From Phascolomyces articulosus (taxonomy: Eukaryota; Mucoromycota; Mucoromycetes; Mucorales; Lichtheimiaceae), in NCBI GenBank assembly GCA_025677815.1, contig JAIXMP010000064.1, positions 1 through 64,000 of the forward strand: a DNA stretch of 64,000 bases, read 5' to 3'. Below are positions 49,693-62,717 of the stretch, piece after piece; the first letter of the stretch is position 1; each line of letters begins with the position of its first letter. The notes beneath the pieces were generated by a model. It searched no databases. It was given only the letters and a program-made list of their open reading frames with translations, and was not told where the DNA came from. A program made the position numbers and the translations under genes.

Positions 49693-51447
49693 ATGGATCA
49701 AATTATTTTGTCATCTCCACAGCCTGATGGTGGTGAGCTGGCATCGAAAATCGTTTCGCTTATATCTGTTGGTGCTATGGCAATGTTATTCGGTATCAAG
49801 ACGTTCAATGTTCAGTTTAAATATCTTACTTATTCTCGTTGGCTCGTCTTGTTACTTTATATCATTTCTTGGGGATTTACTTGTGCCGGCATGCTTTTTG
49901 TTACGACTAATAATGGTAAATTCTTTTTTTTTGACATATAGGAGATGATTTAAAGGGGGGGTCTGTGTTTTATTTTGTATTTCTGACACTTGTTTTTATT
50001 TACTATTTATAATCAAAACGTATGAACCAAATATCACCATAACAACTATCCATCACCATACAAACGATTATCACATCACCATGATAATCTAATCATAATA
50101 TAATTACCTTGCCCAACAAACGACGTTCCCTATATATAGGCAATTACCTTTCTTGTTTTCTCTCCGAAATGGCCTGTGATATTTTCTATTCAGCTACAAA
50201 AATTATTATTTATATGTGGTAAAAATGCTTTATTCCTTTCTTTTTTTTTTATCTATTTTTTTTTTAAAAAAACAGACCATTGGCTCAATTATAAATAATG
50301 ATAAAATAGGTTGATCGAAAAAGTTTGGGTTGTATCTTCCGTCAGACAATCAAGATGGAAAACAAAGTCGTACAGAGTTCACATGGCACTATTAACTCCC
50401 TATGTTGGGATTGCTGCCCTTTTGATCATTTTCCATATTGCAGAAATCGAAGAGAGTGGCGTTTGTATCATTGGTCTTAAACCACCAGCCAGTATTCCAT
50501 TGTTGGTAAATGACAATAATAATTGTAGTAGTAATTCAATGTTTATATCTTTATTTCATGTTATTCACTTGCTTATTCTTAAATGTTGTATCTATATGTA
50601 TAGGTGTACGATTTTGTATGTAGTATTTTTTTTTTTTTTTGCAAAATCTTCAAGAATATATTCAAAATACTAACATTTTTTTTTTACATATATTTAGGTT
50701 TTCAATTTATACTTTACCATATTATTTGTTAGACCTTTGATGAAAATTGGTCGAAGTGTAGAAATGGATTGGAAAAGTTCACGATTACACGAAGTTGCTT
50801 TACGTACTCTTGCTGCATCTACCGTCTGTTTACTCGTTTCTTTTGCCAATATTCTCACACTCGTCATTTTGAATGGTCGGGAACGTGGTGTTTTATGTTT
50901 AACATGTTGTACTGTCGATGTCACTATTAACGTCATTACGATTCATTGGGTGACAACCAATCCTACGGGTAAAACCAGCAAAGAACATAATAATATCAGT
51001 AATTCCAACCCAAACGACTCGATGGATCCTGATGATCATATGTCAAGACGAGGTGGTCATAGTGATCATCATTTAGACTCTAAAAGTGGATCAGGCAATG
51101 GTCATAGTACATATCGTCGAAAGAATGAGTTATATAACCTTGGTATCGACGATTATATTGCTGATACCATGGCACCTCCTTATGCAGCCACAACGGGTGG
51201 AGGAACCGTGGGCTATGCTGGCGGTAATATTGGCTCTTCAAATAACAATAGTTTAATGCAAACAACAACAGGTGCTGTACCCATTGGTGGTATGCATGAT
51301 CATTATCGCTACATGAATGGTCGATTTGTTATGATCACCGAAAAGGAGGACGATGATACAGGTATGGAGAGCAGGCCCTCTTCTATCCAAGAATCCCAAA
51401 GTAGTCGAAAATCATTAACCAAGTTTGGATCTCCACCAAGTTCGTAA
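49693..51447 (+). CDS. Seven-helix (GPCR-like) membrane protein
   Basis: Four exons (49693-49915, 50140-50218, 50310-50505, 50698-51447) encode 415 aa. Seven hydrophobic segments can be placed: IVSLISVGAMAMLFGI, WLVLLLYIISWGFTCAGML, FLSEMACDIFYSATKIIIYM with a WLIEKVWVV continuation, MALLTPYVGIAALLIIFHIA, VFNLYFTILFVRPLM, TLAASTVCLLVSFANILTLV and VLCLTCCTVDVTINVITIHW. Short loops and a long polar cytosolic-type tail of about 150 aa (Ser/Gly/His/Asp-rich) follow. The layout is that of a fungal 7TM receptor-like protein of unknown ligand. I recognise no named class. The leader upstream is strongly pyrimidine-rich. Confidence 0.82.
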
Positions 51448-52179
51448 TAACAGAAAAACAACAACAACAACAACAATTACATCTCTGAGTGTAATAGCAG
51501 TTCAGTGTGTACGTGTTATATATACATTACCTTTTATTTCCTCTCGGCATTTATTATATACATACAACCCATTTGTATATATAAAAATACAGATACGCGT
51601 TCACACACATGTACATGCAAATACACTATAAAATACTCTTATATATAAACACACCTATACATTCGCTCATCCACGTTCCATCCTAGTTTTACCCTTTCAT
51701 ATACGTTATTCATATATCTCTACGTATCAACAAAATACCTTTTTGTTTTACTTCCGCATTGGTCCCTCTTCCTTCTACTGTCTTTTTTTTTTCTTTTCAC
51801 CATTACAAAAAATTGCATTTTTTTTTACCTTTATAATAATGTTGTATATTTACAAGATGATAATAATTTTATCAAGCAGTAAGTGTACATACATCTTTTC
51901 TCTCTCCTCCCCCTTTTTTCTTCTTACTTTCCAATATCTTTTTTATTTTTATTATTATATATTGAAAGTAATTGTCTACGTAGTATAATATGTTTATGTT
52001 TTATTTTCTTCATTGTTAACTTTTATTTATCACTATTCTTTATTTTCCTTTTTTTTTTTACACTTTTTTTATGTTGTTGTATATGAAACGATTTTTTAAC
52101 ATACAAAAAAAATTGGGTTCTTTTTTTATTACTTACTATCATTATAAAAATTACATTTAAACGTTTAATTATATTATAA

Positions 52180-52359
52180 AAGAATAGTAATGGATTAAAT
52201 ACTATTTGTTCATTTGATAATTGCTCTTCATATTTGGAAAATCGTCGTTCTCATAGTAAACAATATCGTTTGCGAGTTATGACCACATTAAGTAATAATG
52301 TGAATATTATCTATGCCCAAACTTGCTGGGATAATATCTTTTTTCCAATCCCATCATAA
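52180..52359 (+). pseudogene. Orphan exon-like open frame
   Basis: A 59-codon frame begins after a stop and an AG acceptor-like site (52181-52182) and ends at TAA 52357-52359. Its translation is unlike the AT-noise around it, with spaced Cys and Trp and mixed polar residues (CSFDNCSSYLENRRSHSKQY, then RLRVMTTLSNNV and CWDNIFFP). No upstream exon is visible. It may be a last exon left from a lost gene or transposon. Family unknown. Confidence 0.3.
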
Positions 52360-53505
52360 TTACTATATTCAATTTAGAAACTGCTGTTAAAGAATATAAG
52401 GATTAATAGATAATATTTGTTTAATATGGATTATTTGCCAATGCCAAAGAAGGACATAATCATACTTAACACACGTTTTTAAGAGGAAGGGGTCAATTGA
52501 ATTAGAAAAAAAGGATGGTTTGTGTTTTTAAGGGGGGTTGGAGATATTCTAAAAAAAAAAGCACGAATATATTTTAAGCAGTAAAATACTGTGCGCATAA
52601 TAATGTTGCAGTGAATTGTTAATAGATAATTACATGAGTCAATAGGTTTATGGGAAATAATGATTGATCAGACCACTTTTTTTTTTGAACCAAAAAGGTC
52701 TTCCTGAGTATAACAACTATATCTTTTTCGATCTTAGCCGAACAAGAATAAGCTGGACCTTATTTTTATAAATGAGACGATCAACAAGTTGAAATGCCAG
52801 TGTACAACAATGCGTGTAATACCATATCTGAATAGATTCATGATTATCAATTAAACATGCTAAACTGCGTATGAGAAAAAAGATCAACAATAAACCAGCT
52901 TCTACTGTTCTTGTCTATAGCAATAATAAGAGATTCACAATTCATCTTTTCGGGCAACTCACTCACGTTATAGATAATTTTACATACATCTCAACATGTT
53001 GTAATATGTGTATCTCAAAAAAGTGCAAGTAGCTACATGTGCTTGATTTCTCTTTTTTTTATACAAAAGAAGATGAAAAAAAGCCTTCTGTTTTATATAT
53101 ATATGGAACTATATAACAAAAAAGTAAACAGTAATCGCAAACTCTCCTTCTGTTTTTTATGTTATCATTCATGGAATATATATATATATATATATTCGTA
53201 AATCAATGCATTGTACCATTATTTTATGTGCACAACATAGAAAAAGAAAGATTAGGGAGGAAACCCCTCTCTGGAGGAAAATTTACCCTGTGCATATACA
53301 CAATGCTCTGTATATATATAATTTATCCTGTTATCCCTTTCTCATATAATCCCAACAACAAATAAATTGATATAAGAGAAGAAGGAAAACTCTCACCATG
53401 AATAAAACTTATAATAATTCATTAGTCATGGAAGCAGGGGTCATCACAAACAAAGTATCTCGATAAATAAATGCATGGTGATGTACAATGGGTACCTTGC
53501 TATAA

Positions 53506-53743
53506 TTAGGATTGGCAGATGAAAGGGTCCGTTGTGCCAATAGCTAACACCTCTTGTACTTGATTCACATCTGCTTGAGGAACTAATGATTAAACCAGAA
53601 ATCACTGTAAAGTTCAACTGTTAATCCATTTAAGCATTTGTATATGTACATATTTTATCCATCTATTGTAAATATAAACAGCTACCTGTCTTGTTCTTCC
53701 GTTGATGATATCTATAATGTGAACCATCTTTCCAAGTAGCTGT
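53506..53743 (-). pseudogene. Exon-like pieces of an unrecognised gene
   Basis: Two minus-strand segments join in phase: about 53743-53686 reading TWKDGSHYRYHQRKNKT and 53582-53506 reading VPQADVNQVQEVLAIGTTDP before a stop at 53506-53508. The junction is G/GTAGCT with an ATTAG acceptor. These look like the last two exons of a gene whose 5' part is missing or unrecognised upstream. Family unknown. Confidence 0.3.
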
Positions 53744-53785
53744 TAGTGTTTGAATTATTATTACTGTCATTACTTATATGAATAC

Positions 53786-53816
<31 letters not shown>

Positions 53817-55105
53817 TGATCTGCTGTAACCACATGTATCACCGTTCCTATTATTCCTGTCACTATTTTCATCACTACCACCATCTTCACCAATAGAATC
53901 ATCATTGGACAAAGTTTGAAGTGGGATGGGACAATCATTAAACATTGATTATCATATTTTGAGAGAGAGAAAAATTTAAAGCAGCTGATTATTGGTATGA
54001 GAATGATAATCTCTATTTGGATAGTAATTCCGGTTTTTAATGGTACTTGAAAAAACAGTATAGTTGAATGTATACAGTAAAAACACGATGAATTTATTCT
54101 AACTTGGTGCATATAGTTTTTTTTTTTTTTTAAAAAAAAAAATAGTTGATGTTTTATCTTCTTGTAAATGAAAAGATGAATGAGTTTCTTTCATAAAAGC
54201 AATATTTTTAATTTGTTGATTATATAACCTATAAGCTCTAAGAGTCACAATGTTGAAAGAGAGTATATACTTGTTTATAGGAGTTTTTGTTGCGTGGCAG
54301 AAAAGGAAGTAGTTGTCAAGTATGTGCAAGATTCTCCAAATGCATCTCTTATACCCAATTTTATCTTTGGTGTACACTAGTTGCATAAAAAAACAAACCA
54401 TTGTCGTCAGCATTTTTAATAGTGTAACAAGCAAAGTTGCTTGTCATCAACAGATCATCAAATAGCCAAGCATTGTTTAGGGATTTTCATACTACTATAA
54501 GATTATCACACAAAATTTTTTTCACACCTTTTTATTTTTTTTCATAAAACACATCCTTGTAAGCAGTAATACCACACATAACAAAATATCATCGCTTCCA
54601 ATTTATAATAGGAGCATTAATTTATATGTATATTTTTCACGAGGCTGTTTCACGAAACAAGGTACTGATCTTTTGCTTTCTCCTAATAAGATGTTCTTCT
54701 TATTGACACAACTTGATAGATTGACTGTAATAGTGGATTTGTTGGGGTTTCACTGCATGATTGATTCTCTCAGTAAAAAATCGCATTACAACAAAAAACA
54801 ACATGTAAATAAATATCTTACACACATTTATTATAATCCAATAAATTATCAATAAGGGGTAAACACACATACACATACACAAAGTACATATTCCATTTCA
54901 AACTATTCTTCATCTTCACTTCCCCCCAAAAAAAAGAACCATTCAATTTCTTTCACTTTCTCTTTTTTTCTTCTTCTTTTCCTTTTATTGCACTTCTTTT
55001 TTTTGTATTTTTTTTGCTTATATTTTTATTTTCTTTAAAATTCATTGAATTTGTTTTTTTTAACTTTGTTTCAAAATTGACATGCCTTGAGTGTTAACAT
55101 TCCTC

Positions 55106-58100
55106 ATGGACAACATACACGCTCTATTTTATCACGCAACCGAATGTCTCGGCAGTGGAAACTTGAAGGTTTTTTTTTAATAATGTTGATAATAATATTC
55201 ATATGATATTGAGAAAAAAAAACACATTAAATTAAAATGATGATAATTTTATTTAGAGCTCATATGAATTGTACCTAAAAGCACTGGATGCTACATTATA
55301 TGAACTTCATCAAATCAAGTTTATTGATCAACGTAAAGTATATTAATAATAATAATCAGAATTTTTGATCAATCCAATGAAAAATACCATTTTTAACTGG
55401 GATTCTTTATTAAAAATAAATAAATATAATAGATGCACTTTTTTCTGATAATAAGGATGGTCTTTTTGTTATGGCTAAAACCTGTCTAGAAAATACTCAA
55501 ACAATTTTAAATAATACAAAAAGACGATCTACAACACCACCGCCTATTCCACCTAAACCATTATCAATAAGTAAACGCAAACCGTTCAGTGCTACAACAA
55601 AAACAGGAACAGCATCTACTGCTACTACTAAGACAACGACGACGACACTGATGACAAGAACAGCTAGTATTAAAAGTAATAATAGTAATGCTATGACAAC
55701 AATAGCAACAATGGCTCATCAACAACAGCAACAAACATCTCAAATTCGATCTGCTACAGTATGGAAAAAAATGGCGCAAAAGCCGGCTGCTGTAATTGTG
55801 CCGAATAAGAAAAAAGCAACTACTTCTACTAATACAACAGCCATTACAAATAAACCTGCAATGATTACAACTTCACCTACTTCAACTTTATCTGATAATC
55901 ATTACTATGATGAAAGTAAGAAAAAAAAAGTTTATATAAATATATTTATATCTTTTTAATGTTATTTTTAACAAGATCTTCACAAAAAAAAAGGGGAAGG
56001 GAAGAGGAGGGATATGTCTTATGTGAATGTAAAAGCATATTGACGGAAAAGGGAGGAAAAAAAAGAAGGGGGTGTATGTGTGTGTCTGTAAGAGGAAAAG
56101 AAGATTTCTTTGTATAAATATTATTTATTTTGCTTAAATAAGTTGTGTGTATAAAACATGTGTAAAATTATATGAATGTGTTTGTAGTTTTTACTAATAT
56201 CATAACATAAATGAATTCTGAATTGAATTTCATCAAATCCCCCTCCCCCTTTTTTTATTAGATAAACGAGATGAAGAACTTAAAATTCGACCTCAATTAT
56301 TACGATCGTCTTCCATTGGTACCACTACTATTCCAACTCCATCATCACCTCTTGTCAACCCTATTAACGTTGTAAAAACATTTTTATCATCATCACTTCA
56401 AGATAAACCTTCTCCCTCTTCTTCTGTTACAAGAGAAGACGAAGTAATAGTGATGGCAAGTGGAGCTGTCGATCCATTTCGTCTTACACCTGCTCAAACT
56501 TTGGACAATACCAATAATAACCATAACAATATACCATCCATTCCTCAAGCTCCATTACATATGATTTATAAATCACTTCAACAAAAACTAGAGAATCTGG
56601 AACGACATCACTTGCATTCAACCGAAGTAAAGCAAGCATTGAACCGAGTTCAACAGATTATACACATGACCGGTAATAGTAGCACCGCACATCTTCCGAC
56701 AACCCTAACGACGACTACTACCATCACGACTACCACTTTATTGGCTTTCCCACCTGTTCTTATTGCTTACCAACTGACCTTGATTGATTCAGCCATTTTT
56801 CGTAATATTCAACCTTCGGCCTTATTAAATCATCATGCCCCCAAATCACCGCATCCAGCCATCGTGGCTTCGACCGACTTTTTCAATTATTTGACACGAA
56901 TCATCGAACATATGATTCTTACACCCTCGGAAGCCTCGGGCCGAGCAGAACAAATCAATTTCTGGATTAAAGTCGCCATCAAATGCCATGATTTGAAAAA
57001 TTTCCAAACACTGAAAGCCATTATTTCTGCATTGGGCACACCTCCAATTCAACGGTTGAAACGTTCTTGGGCTTATGTTCCCAAAAAATCCATGGCCCGT
57101 TTGGATGTTGTCAATGAAATTATGACAGAACATAACAATTATGAACGTTATCGTGATCGTATTACACGTATTGTTCAACAAACGTCCCGTGAACCCGTGA
57201 TTCCCTTTTTAGGCGTATTTATGCATGATGTGACTTATATTACCAGTATTCCTGTTGCTTCTTCTTCCTCATCGTCTGCTCCTGCCACTTCTTTATCTTC
57301 TTCATTACCAACAACATCAACAAATACATGCAATAATAACAAACAAGTTACAAAGTTGGATGACCAGCTGACTTTGTTTACTAATTTACATAAACATCCG
57401 CCTTATTCTTCTGCATTACCACCGTTTTGTGTTAAGGATTTTAATAAAAAGCAGCAGCAACGAAAGCCTTTTGCAAATGAAAGTTTGGAGTTACAACAAT
57501 GTCTTGTTACTCATTATCTGGTAAGCTTTTTTTTTCTTATTGTACCCAATGAAAACTCATGGGAAAAAAACAAGTAAAGATAAATATATATATTGAATCG
57601 ATCTAATCCTTTTTTTTTTTATCTCCTCCACAATTTAGTTGACCAGATCTTGGGTGAGTGAAAAGACTGTGGATGAATTAAGTTTACTCCGTGAAACACC
57701 CAAAGTAATGCGTAGTTGTTCTGCTATTGACCATTCAATGACATATGATGGAGGGTCATGGAGTAGTTCAGGTAGTTTCTTGTCTTATATTGGTACCCAC
57801 AGTATGGTTTCCTCTTCTTCTTCCAGTCGACCCATCAGCTTGGAATCAGATGATGATGATAACGATTCAGATGTGGAAAGCAACAAACAAAACAATAATA
57901 TCAATATCAATAGTAAATTTTGGGTATTTGGTCGAAAGAGTGTAGATCACCAACATCACCAACAACATAAAAAACCCAGTCTTCAAATTGATCATCATCA
58001 TCATGCTATTCCCATGTTACCAGCTGTTGCACCTAAACATCTTCGAAGAGAACGTTTATCACGTCATTTTTCATTTGAAGATTTGGATGTACGTAAAAAG

Positions 58101-58298
58101 CAACATCAACAACCAGTATCATCCCAATCTCAACAACAACAACAAGGTTTATCTATTTTTCGAAAAGATTTTACATTTTGGCGTAAAGAACAAGATGTTC
58201 CCTCTACAGAACCATCCTCTCCACAACATCCATTGGATTTTGATCCAATGTACAAACGGAATAGTGTTACTTTACTTGAACGACCTATTGCAAGTTAA
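55106..58298 (+). CDS. MIT-RasGEF guanine nucleotide exchange factor
   Basis: Five exons: 55106-55168, 55257-55332, 55433-55915, 56262-57520 and 57639-58298, giving 846 aa. The first 60 residues form a helical hairpin (ALFYHATECLGSGNLKSSYE, LYLKALDATLYELHQI) like a MIT domain. A Thr/Ser/Lys/Pro-rich linker follows. The RasGEF (CDC25) catalytic domain begins LIAYQLTLIDSAIFRNIQPS, with the helical-hairpin region RIIEHMILTPSEASGRAEQI, NFWIKVAIKCHDLKNFQTLK and AIISALGTPPIQRLKRSW, then PFLGVFMHDVTYI. It should activate a Ras-type GTPase. A His/Ser/Gln-rich tail follows. No REM or SH3 domain is obvious. The MIT call is moderate; RasGEF is secure. Confidence 0.9.
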
Positions 58299-58623
58299 AA
58301 AGGAAAAAAAAAAGAATTATGTGTGTATATTAGTGACCCTCTCACACACACTCTCTATATATATCCATATATAAATTAAGAAGAAAAAGACTGTATTATT
58401 TTGCAAATTACAACATAACACACATATTGAAAGAACTTTTATTATTACTATTCTTTTGTACATATTATAACTACACCACACCCTTTTTTTCACCACATAT
58501 ATTATTATTATTATTATTATATATACATACAATTTCTTCTCTCTTCTTTTTCTTCAATTTTTATATATATTTATATACATATATTCCTCTTTTTTTTTCT
58601 TTCTATAATATATTCCACCCAAT
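58299..58623. other. Convergent intergenic gap
   Basis: AT-rich 3' regions of the RasGEF (+) and Nepro-like (-) genes, with ATT and TA simple repeats near 58502-58530. No gene is seen. Confidence 0.6.
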
Positions 58624-59949
58624 TTACACTCGTTCAATGACTTCGCCAAAATCCAAGAGTTCATCTTCCTCATTACCACCATCCATCATCATTGTTGGTA
58701 ATAGTGTGTTTGAATTTGTTTTTTTTGGGGAGGATATAGATTGTGTTTTTACGATAGATTTTGTGGGAGTCAATATCATTGTTTGCATTATACCAGGTAT
58801 CCTAACAAAAAAATACATTGTTCATTAAAAACATCATTATTTTGCAATGAATTATGTTAAAAAAATAAAAAGTTAACTTACTGAGTATGATCACTCCAAC
58901 TTTCTAAAGATTCTTGACGTGCATTTGTAAATGTAGAAGGTAAACAAGTTTGATTTATATCAGGTTTGGGTTGTTTTGCTTTATATCCTGATGCAAATGC
59001 CAAATGCCATGGTTGAATTAAATCATAACATTGTTGTAATTCATTTACCCATGTATGTGATAATCGATAAAGTCGACTTGTTGTTCCCATATACACTAAC
59101 ATCAATGCACCCCAATGACCCATCTTTAATGTTTTTGTTTGTTCACTATCCAAAAAAAAAGCTTAAATAAATATTGTGTGACAAACATGGTTTTTTTCTC
59201 TCTTGACGTTTCCCTTACTTGAATGCCTTCATTAACATGGCTTGTAACTAAAAAAAAAAGAGGATTACATGACATTTAATGAATTACATTAATTATTGCG
59301 AATAGATGGAGATAACGCGCTACATCATAGAATAATATAAAATATCATATTATATACCTTATCAAGAATAAGAGTTGCTGAAATAATTCGTTGCATTGTA
59401 TATTCTGCAAATTCTTTGGTGGGTATATAATTCCAAGGTCCTTGACACTTTTCTAAACTATGAATAAGAAAATGCTTAAATATTTTTGTCTAGGTTATTG
59501 AAATAGACGCGTCTTCTTTTTTTTTTCTTACGTTTTTACATTCCAAAATGTCAAATAAAATTGTGTTAAAACTTTATCAATTTTTAATACTTTTAATCGT
59601 TTGATCAATTGACGCGCCTATCCATCGCAAATGGATTTATGGTTAAAAAAAAAAACTAATAATGATAAACTAGTTTTTTATAAAGTCTCTTTCTTACTTG
59701 AGCAACAATACGAAATCGAGGAAATGATCGCTGTGCATTTGTATATTTATAATGAAGTCGATCTAATACCGCTACTTCAACCCAAAACTTTTTCTTTTCC
59801 ATGAGTTTCACAAGATCTGTTAATCGTTTGACATTTTTGTTATGGTTTATGGTAGATTTTTTTTTATCGATGCGATTATTAGGTAACACGGTTACTGTTG
59901 GTAAAGGTGGATTAAGCATTGTATAAGCTGGACTATTGATTGTCGACAT
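58624..59949 (-). CDS. Nepro/Rmp1-like protein (RNase MRP-type subunit)
   Basis: Six exons: 59949-59698, 59617-59532, 59457-59358, 59247-59219, 59145-58882 and 58801-58624, giving 302 aa. The pattern fits the Nepro N-terminal domain / Rmp1 family: VLDRLHYKYTNAQRSFPRFR, then a basic RQLIKRLK helix, a WNYIP turn, AEYTMQRIISATLILDKLL, and the second helical bundle MGHWGALMLVYMGTTSRLYR followed by LSHTWVNELQQCYDLI. Rmp1 is a specific protein subunit of RNase MRP in budding yeast, and Nepro is its animal relative; both act in nucleolar pre-rRNA processing (known). The C-terminal 80 residues are polar and end in an acidic DELLDFGEVIERV. One exon is only 29 nt. The family call rests on pattern, not on a database search. 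Confidence 0.75.
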
Positions 59950-60111
59950 TATATATATTTAATATATAAATATATTTTTATAGAATGTATGGTGTTTTTT
60001 TTTAGAAGAAAAAAAAATTGGAGACAAAGAAAAAAAAAAAAGACAAAAGAGATGCGGCGAAAAAAAATGTGTAATACAGAGAGAAAAAATTAAGTGAGCT
60101 TTTTTTTTTGT

Positions 60112-60114
<3 letters not shown>

Positions 60115-60152
<38 letters not shown>
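60115..60152. repeat. (GA)n microsatellite
   Basis: About 19 perfect GA units in the 3' flank of eIF3b, between it and the Nepro-like gene start; it would appear as CT repeat in the eIF3b 3' UTR. Confidence 0.9.
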
Positions 60153-60153
<1 letters not shown>

Positions 60154-60203
60154 AATGAGGAAAAAGGGAAATGGATTCGTTGTTGTATGAGTTAAGCGAT
60201 TTT

Positions 60204-62717
60204 TTAATCAACAATTTCTTCGGTTTCATCAATAACCTCTTCAACCCATTCTTCAATGGTTTCTGACTTGCCCTCATCAGCTGAGGATCGTAATTCCTTG
60301 CCAGCTGCCTTACGTTCTTCCAACATGTTCTTTTCAGCACGCTTTCTCCAACCATACCATTCTTCAATAGCCTTTCGTCGAGCAGCAATCACACGAGCAG
60401 CGTTAGCATCACCAGCTGCCAAATCTTCTTCATCAAATACTTTGCTGTATTGTCGAAGGTTTTTACGAATCTTCTTCTTTTGATCTGCAGCCAACAAACT
60501 CTTGGGGCGAGGACGCCAGAGTAATTGTTTAAATTTATCAATGTTTTCATGCAACAATTGTTGACCCTTGAAATCCCATATGCAAAAACCGTGATCCACA
60601 GTTTGACGCCACATGCTTGAACCAGAAACAACATAACGACCCGTAGGATCCCATTCAATATCAGTCACACCATAATGTTCTTGTACAGACAATTGTTGAA
60701 CAGAGGATCCCAATTCAGGCTTGGTGTTCGACTTACTATCACCTGTGTTCAAAGGTTCAAAGTCCAAATCCCAAAATTCAATATCACTTACGCTGGCACT
60801 ACGCAATGTTGCCAAGACAATATGACGACCCTTGGGAGACCAGAACAAGTAATTGGCTGTCTTTTTATCTACCTTTTTCAAAGGTCGGAAACCAGCAACA
60901 GCTTTACTCTTGTCCAAGTAATAGAATGTGATACCAGTCTTGATGGTAGGAGCCGCACCTCCTTGACCAGGCATTGCACCATAAGCGGGATCATTGGTAG
61001 TAATGGTAGCAAAACGTTCACCTTGAGGTTCCCAAGCAAAAGCCAAGACAGGATCCTTGATTTCCAAGGTTTCAACAGGAATTGCCTTTTCACAGACACG
61101 GAAGATTTCAAGGTTGGCAAATGTAGATTTCTTGGTCTTGGTATGACGATCCACCTTGACAGCCAAAAAGTGACCTTGCGATTGCCAGAATAATTTACAC
61201 TAAATTTTGTGAAAAAAAAAGTAATGAATACCTCTATCTCTTTCATTCTCTCTCATTGTGTGTGTGTGTGTGCATTTCTCTCAAACCCAATAAGAATAAA
61301 CTTACGTCTGTCACATTAAACAAATTCTTTGTACGAATGATTTCCTTGCTTGGAACGCCCATCATGGTCACACGAGCAGGTTGATTACCCACTTCAGGAG
61401 TCCAATAAGCCAAAATTTCTTCCTTCAAGTTCAACTTGGAATCGTTCTTGTCAGCACGAGCAGGGGACCATTCAAAATCGACAATACCATCAATCTTGAT
61501 ACTCTTCTTGCCAACCAAACCCATAGAAGGTGCTTCATAGATAGAAAGTTGTTGACCAGGAACAACACGTGCGAAATATTTATCAGAGGCAGACCACTTA
61601 AACATGGGCCATCGCACAGTCTTGTGTTGTTGACCTTCGGCTTGAACAGCAGGGAAAGAACGCAATAAGGAACCGGTCTTAATATCCCAGATCAAAATGT
61701 GATTGCCTTCATCATATTCAGTGAAAGGATGAGAAGAGCCTTCAGGCATACGGTTCAAGTTGATGGGTTCATTGGACCAAGTGACCAAATAACGTTCATT
61801 AGGAGAGAAATCGATCAACTTGACACCTGGATGAACAAATCTAACAATCTTGTTCCATGATGGACCACCCCACAAGGCAATACCTTGAGCATGGAATGTA
61901 GCAAGATAACTACCCAAAGGTGACCATTGAACATAAGTTTCGGTCCAGTTCTAAGAATTTTTTTCATTATCCAAAAAAAAAAATGAGTCAACTACTGCTT
62001 TTATAAAGAGATCCAAAAAAAAATAAAAATCATCACTTACAGTTCTTGAATAGACATGTTCAGGCTTTTCAGTCTTACGGTTCCAATAAATACTGACATC
62101 ATCACCACGATACATTACAAATTGATCGCGTGCCTGGTGATCCATAAGCCAGCTCTTCAAATGTTCCTTGGGAGCAAAATCTTCAATTTCGGGTTCAGCA
62201 TAATCGTCACTCATTTTGCTATATTTTTCGACATCGGTAAACTTGTTAACAGACAATTGATGGGCCTTTGACATTTTATGACCATCCAAGTTCTTTACAG
62301 CAGCATGAGCACTTTCGGGAGTTTCAAAGTCAATGAACAAGTATCTATATACATTTTTAGGGGGGGGGGAAAGTAAAATAATGACAAGTCAGTTTCCTAC
62401 TACTAAATTACGCGTTTTATGATAGAAAAAAAAAACAAGTGAAATTTTTACCCTTTGCTTTCTTTTTTGCCTTTATCGTTAGGTGCCATAGGCATCCAAA
62501 TACCACTTTCTTTAATTTCACCTGCATTCTTGGTAAACAATTTCTTAAGAACGCTTAACAATTTTTCTTCTTTTGCTTCGTCGACCAAAGGTGCACCATC
62601 TACTACAACGATCGTATCCAAATCATCGTCCACTTGAACTTGATGTTGTTCGTAAATGTCGCTAAAATCAATATCTTCTTCCCGTTCGGGTAGATTCTTT
62701 AAATCAAGTCCAGGCAT
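60204..62717 (-). CDS. PRT1: Translation initiation factor eIF3 subunit b
   Basis: eIF3b (Prt1) is a core scaffold of eIF3 on the 40S ribosome. Four exons: 62717-62452, 62344-62041, 61950-61306 and 61199-60204, giving 736 aa, normal for fungi. Residues about 40-140 form the RRM that contacts eIF3a/j (TIVVVDGAPLVDEAKEEKLL; YLFIDFETPESAHAAV). The beta-propeller follows (NWTETYVQWSPLGSYLATFH, LIDFSPNERYLVTWS, MFKWSASDKYFARV, FWSPKGRHIVLATLRS, DIEWDPTGRYVVSG). The C-terminal helix region SKVFDEEDLAA and AIEEWYGWRKRAE binds eIF3i/g. Codon use is visibly more biased than in its neighbours, as expected for a highly expressed gene. A GT repeat lies in the third intron. Confidence 0.98.

Larger units (their letters stand above)
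51448..55105. other. 3.7-kb intergenic region with exon-like fragments
   Basis: No complete gene is supported. Two places look coding: a plus-strand stretch at 52180-52359 and minus-strand pieces within 53506-53743; both are listed separately. A minus-strand Asn-rich frame (53712-53945) is largely an effect of a GTT repeat at 53789-53815. The right end before 55106 is T-rich promoter sequence of the RasGEF gene. Confidence 0.5.

Noticed and set aside
52690..52775. Minus-strand TTCGGCTAAGATC resembling the U2 snRNA 5' region
   Set aside because: The match is about 13 nt only; the branch-point recognition sequence GTAGTA and the following stems are missing.
53712..53945. Asn-rich 77-codon frame as an independent gene
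   Set aside because: Mostly a GTT microsatellite; the better coding signal at its 3' end is in another frame.
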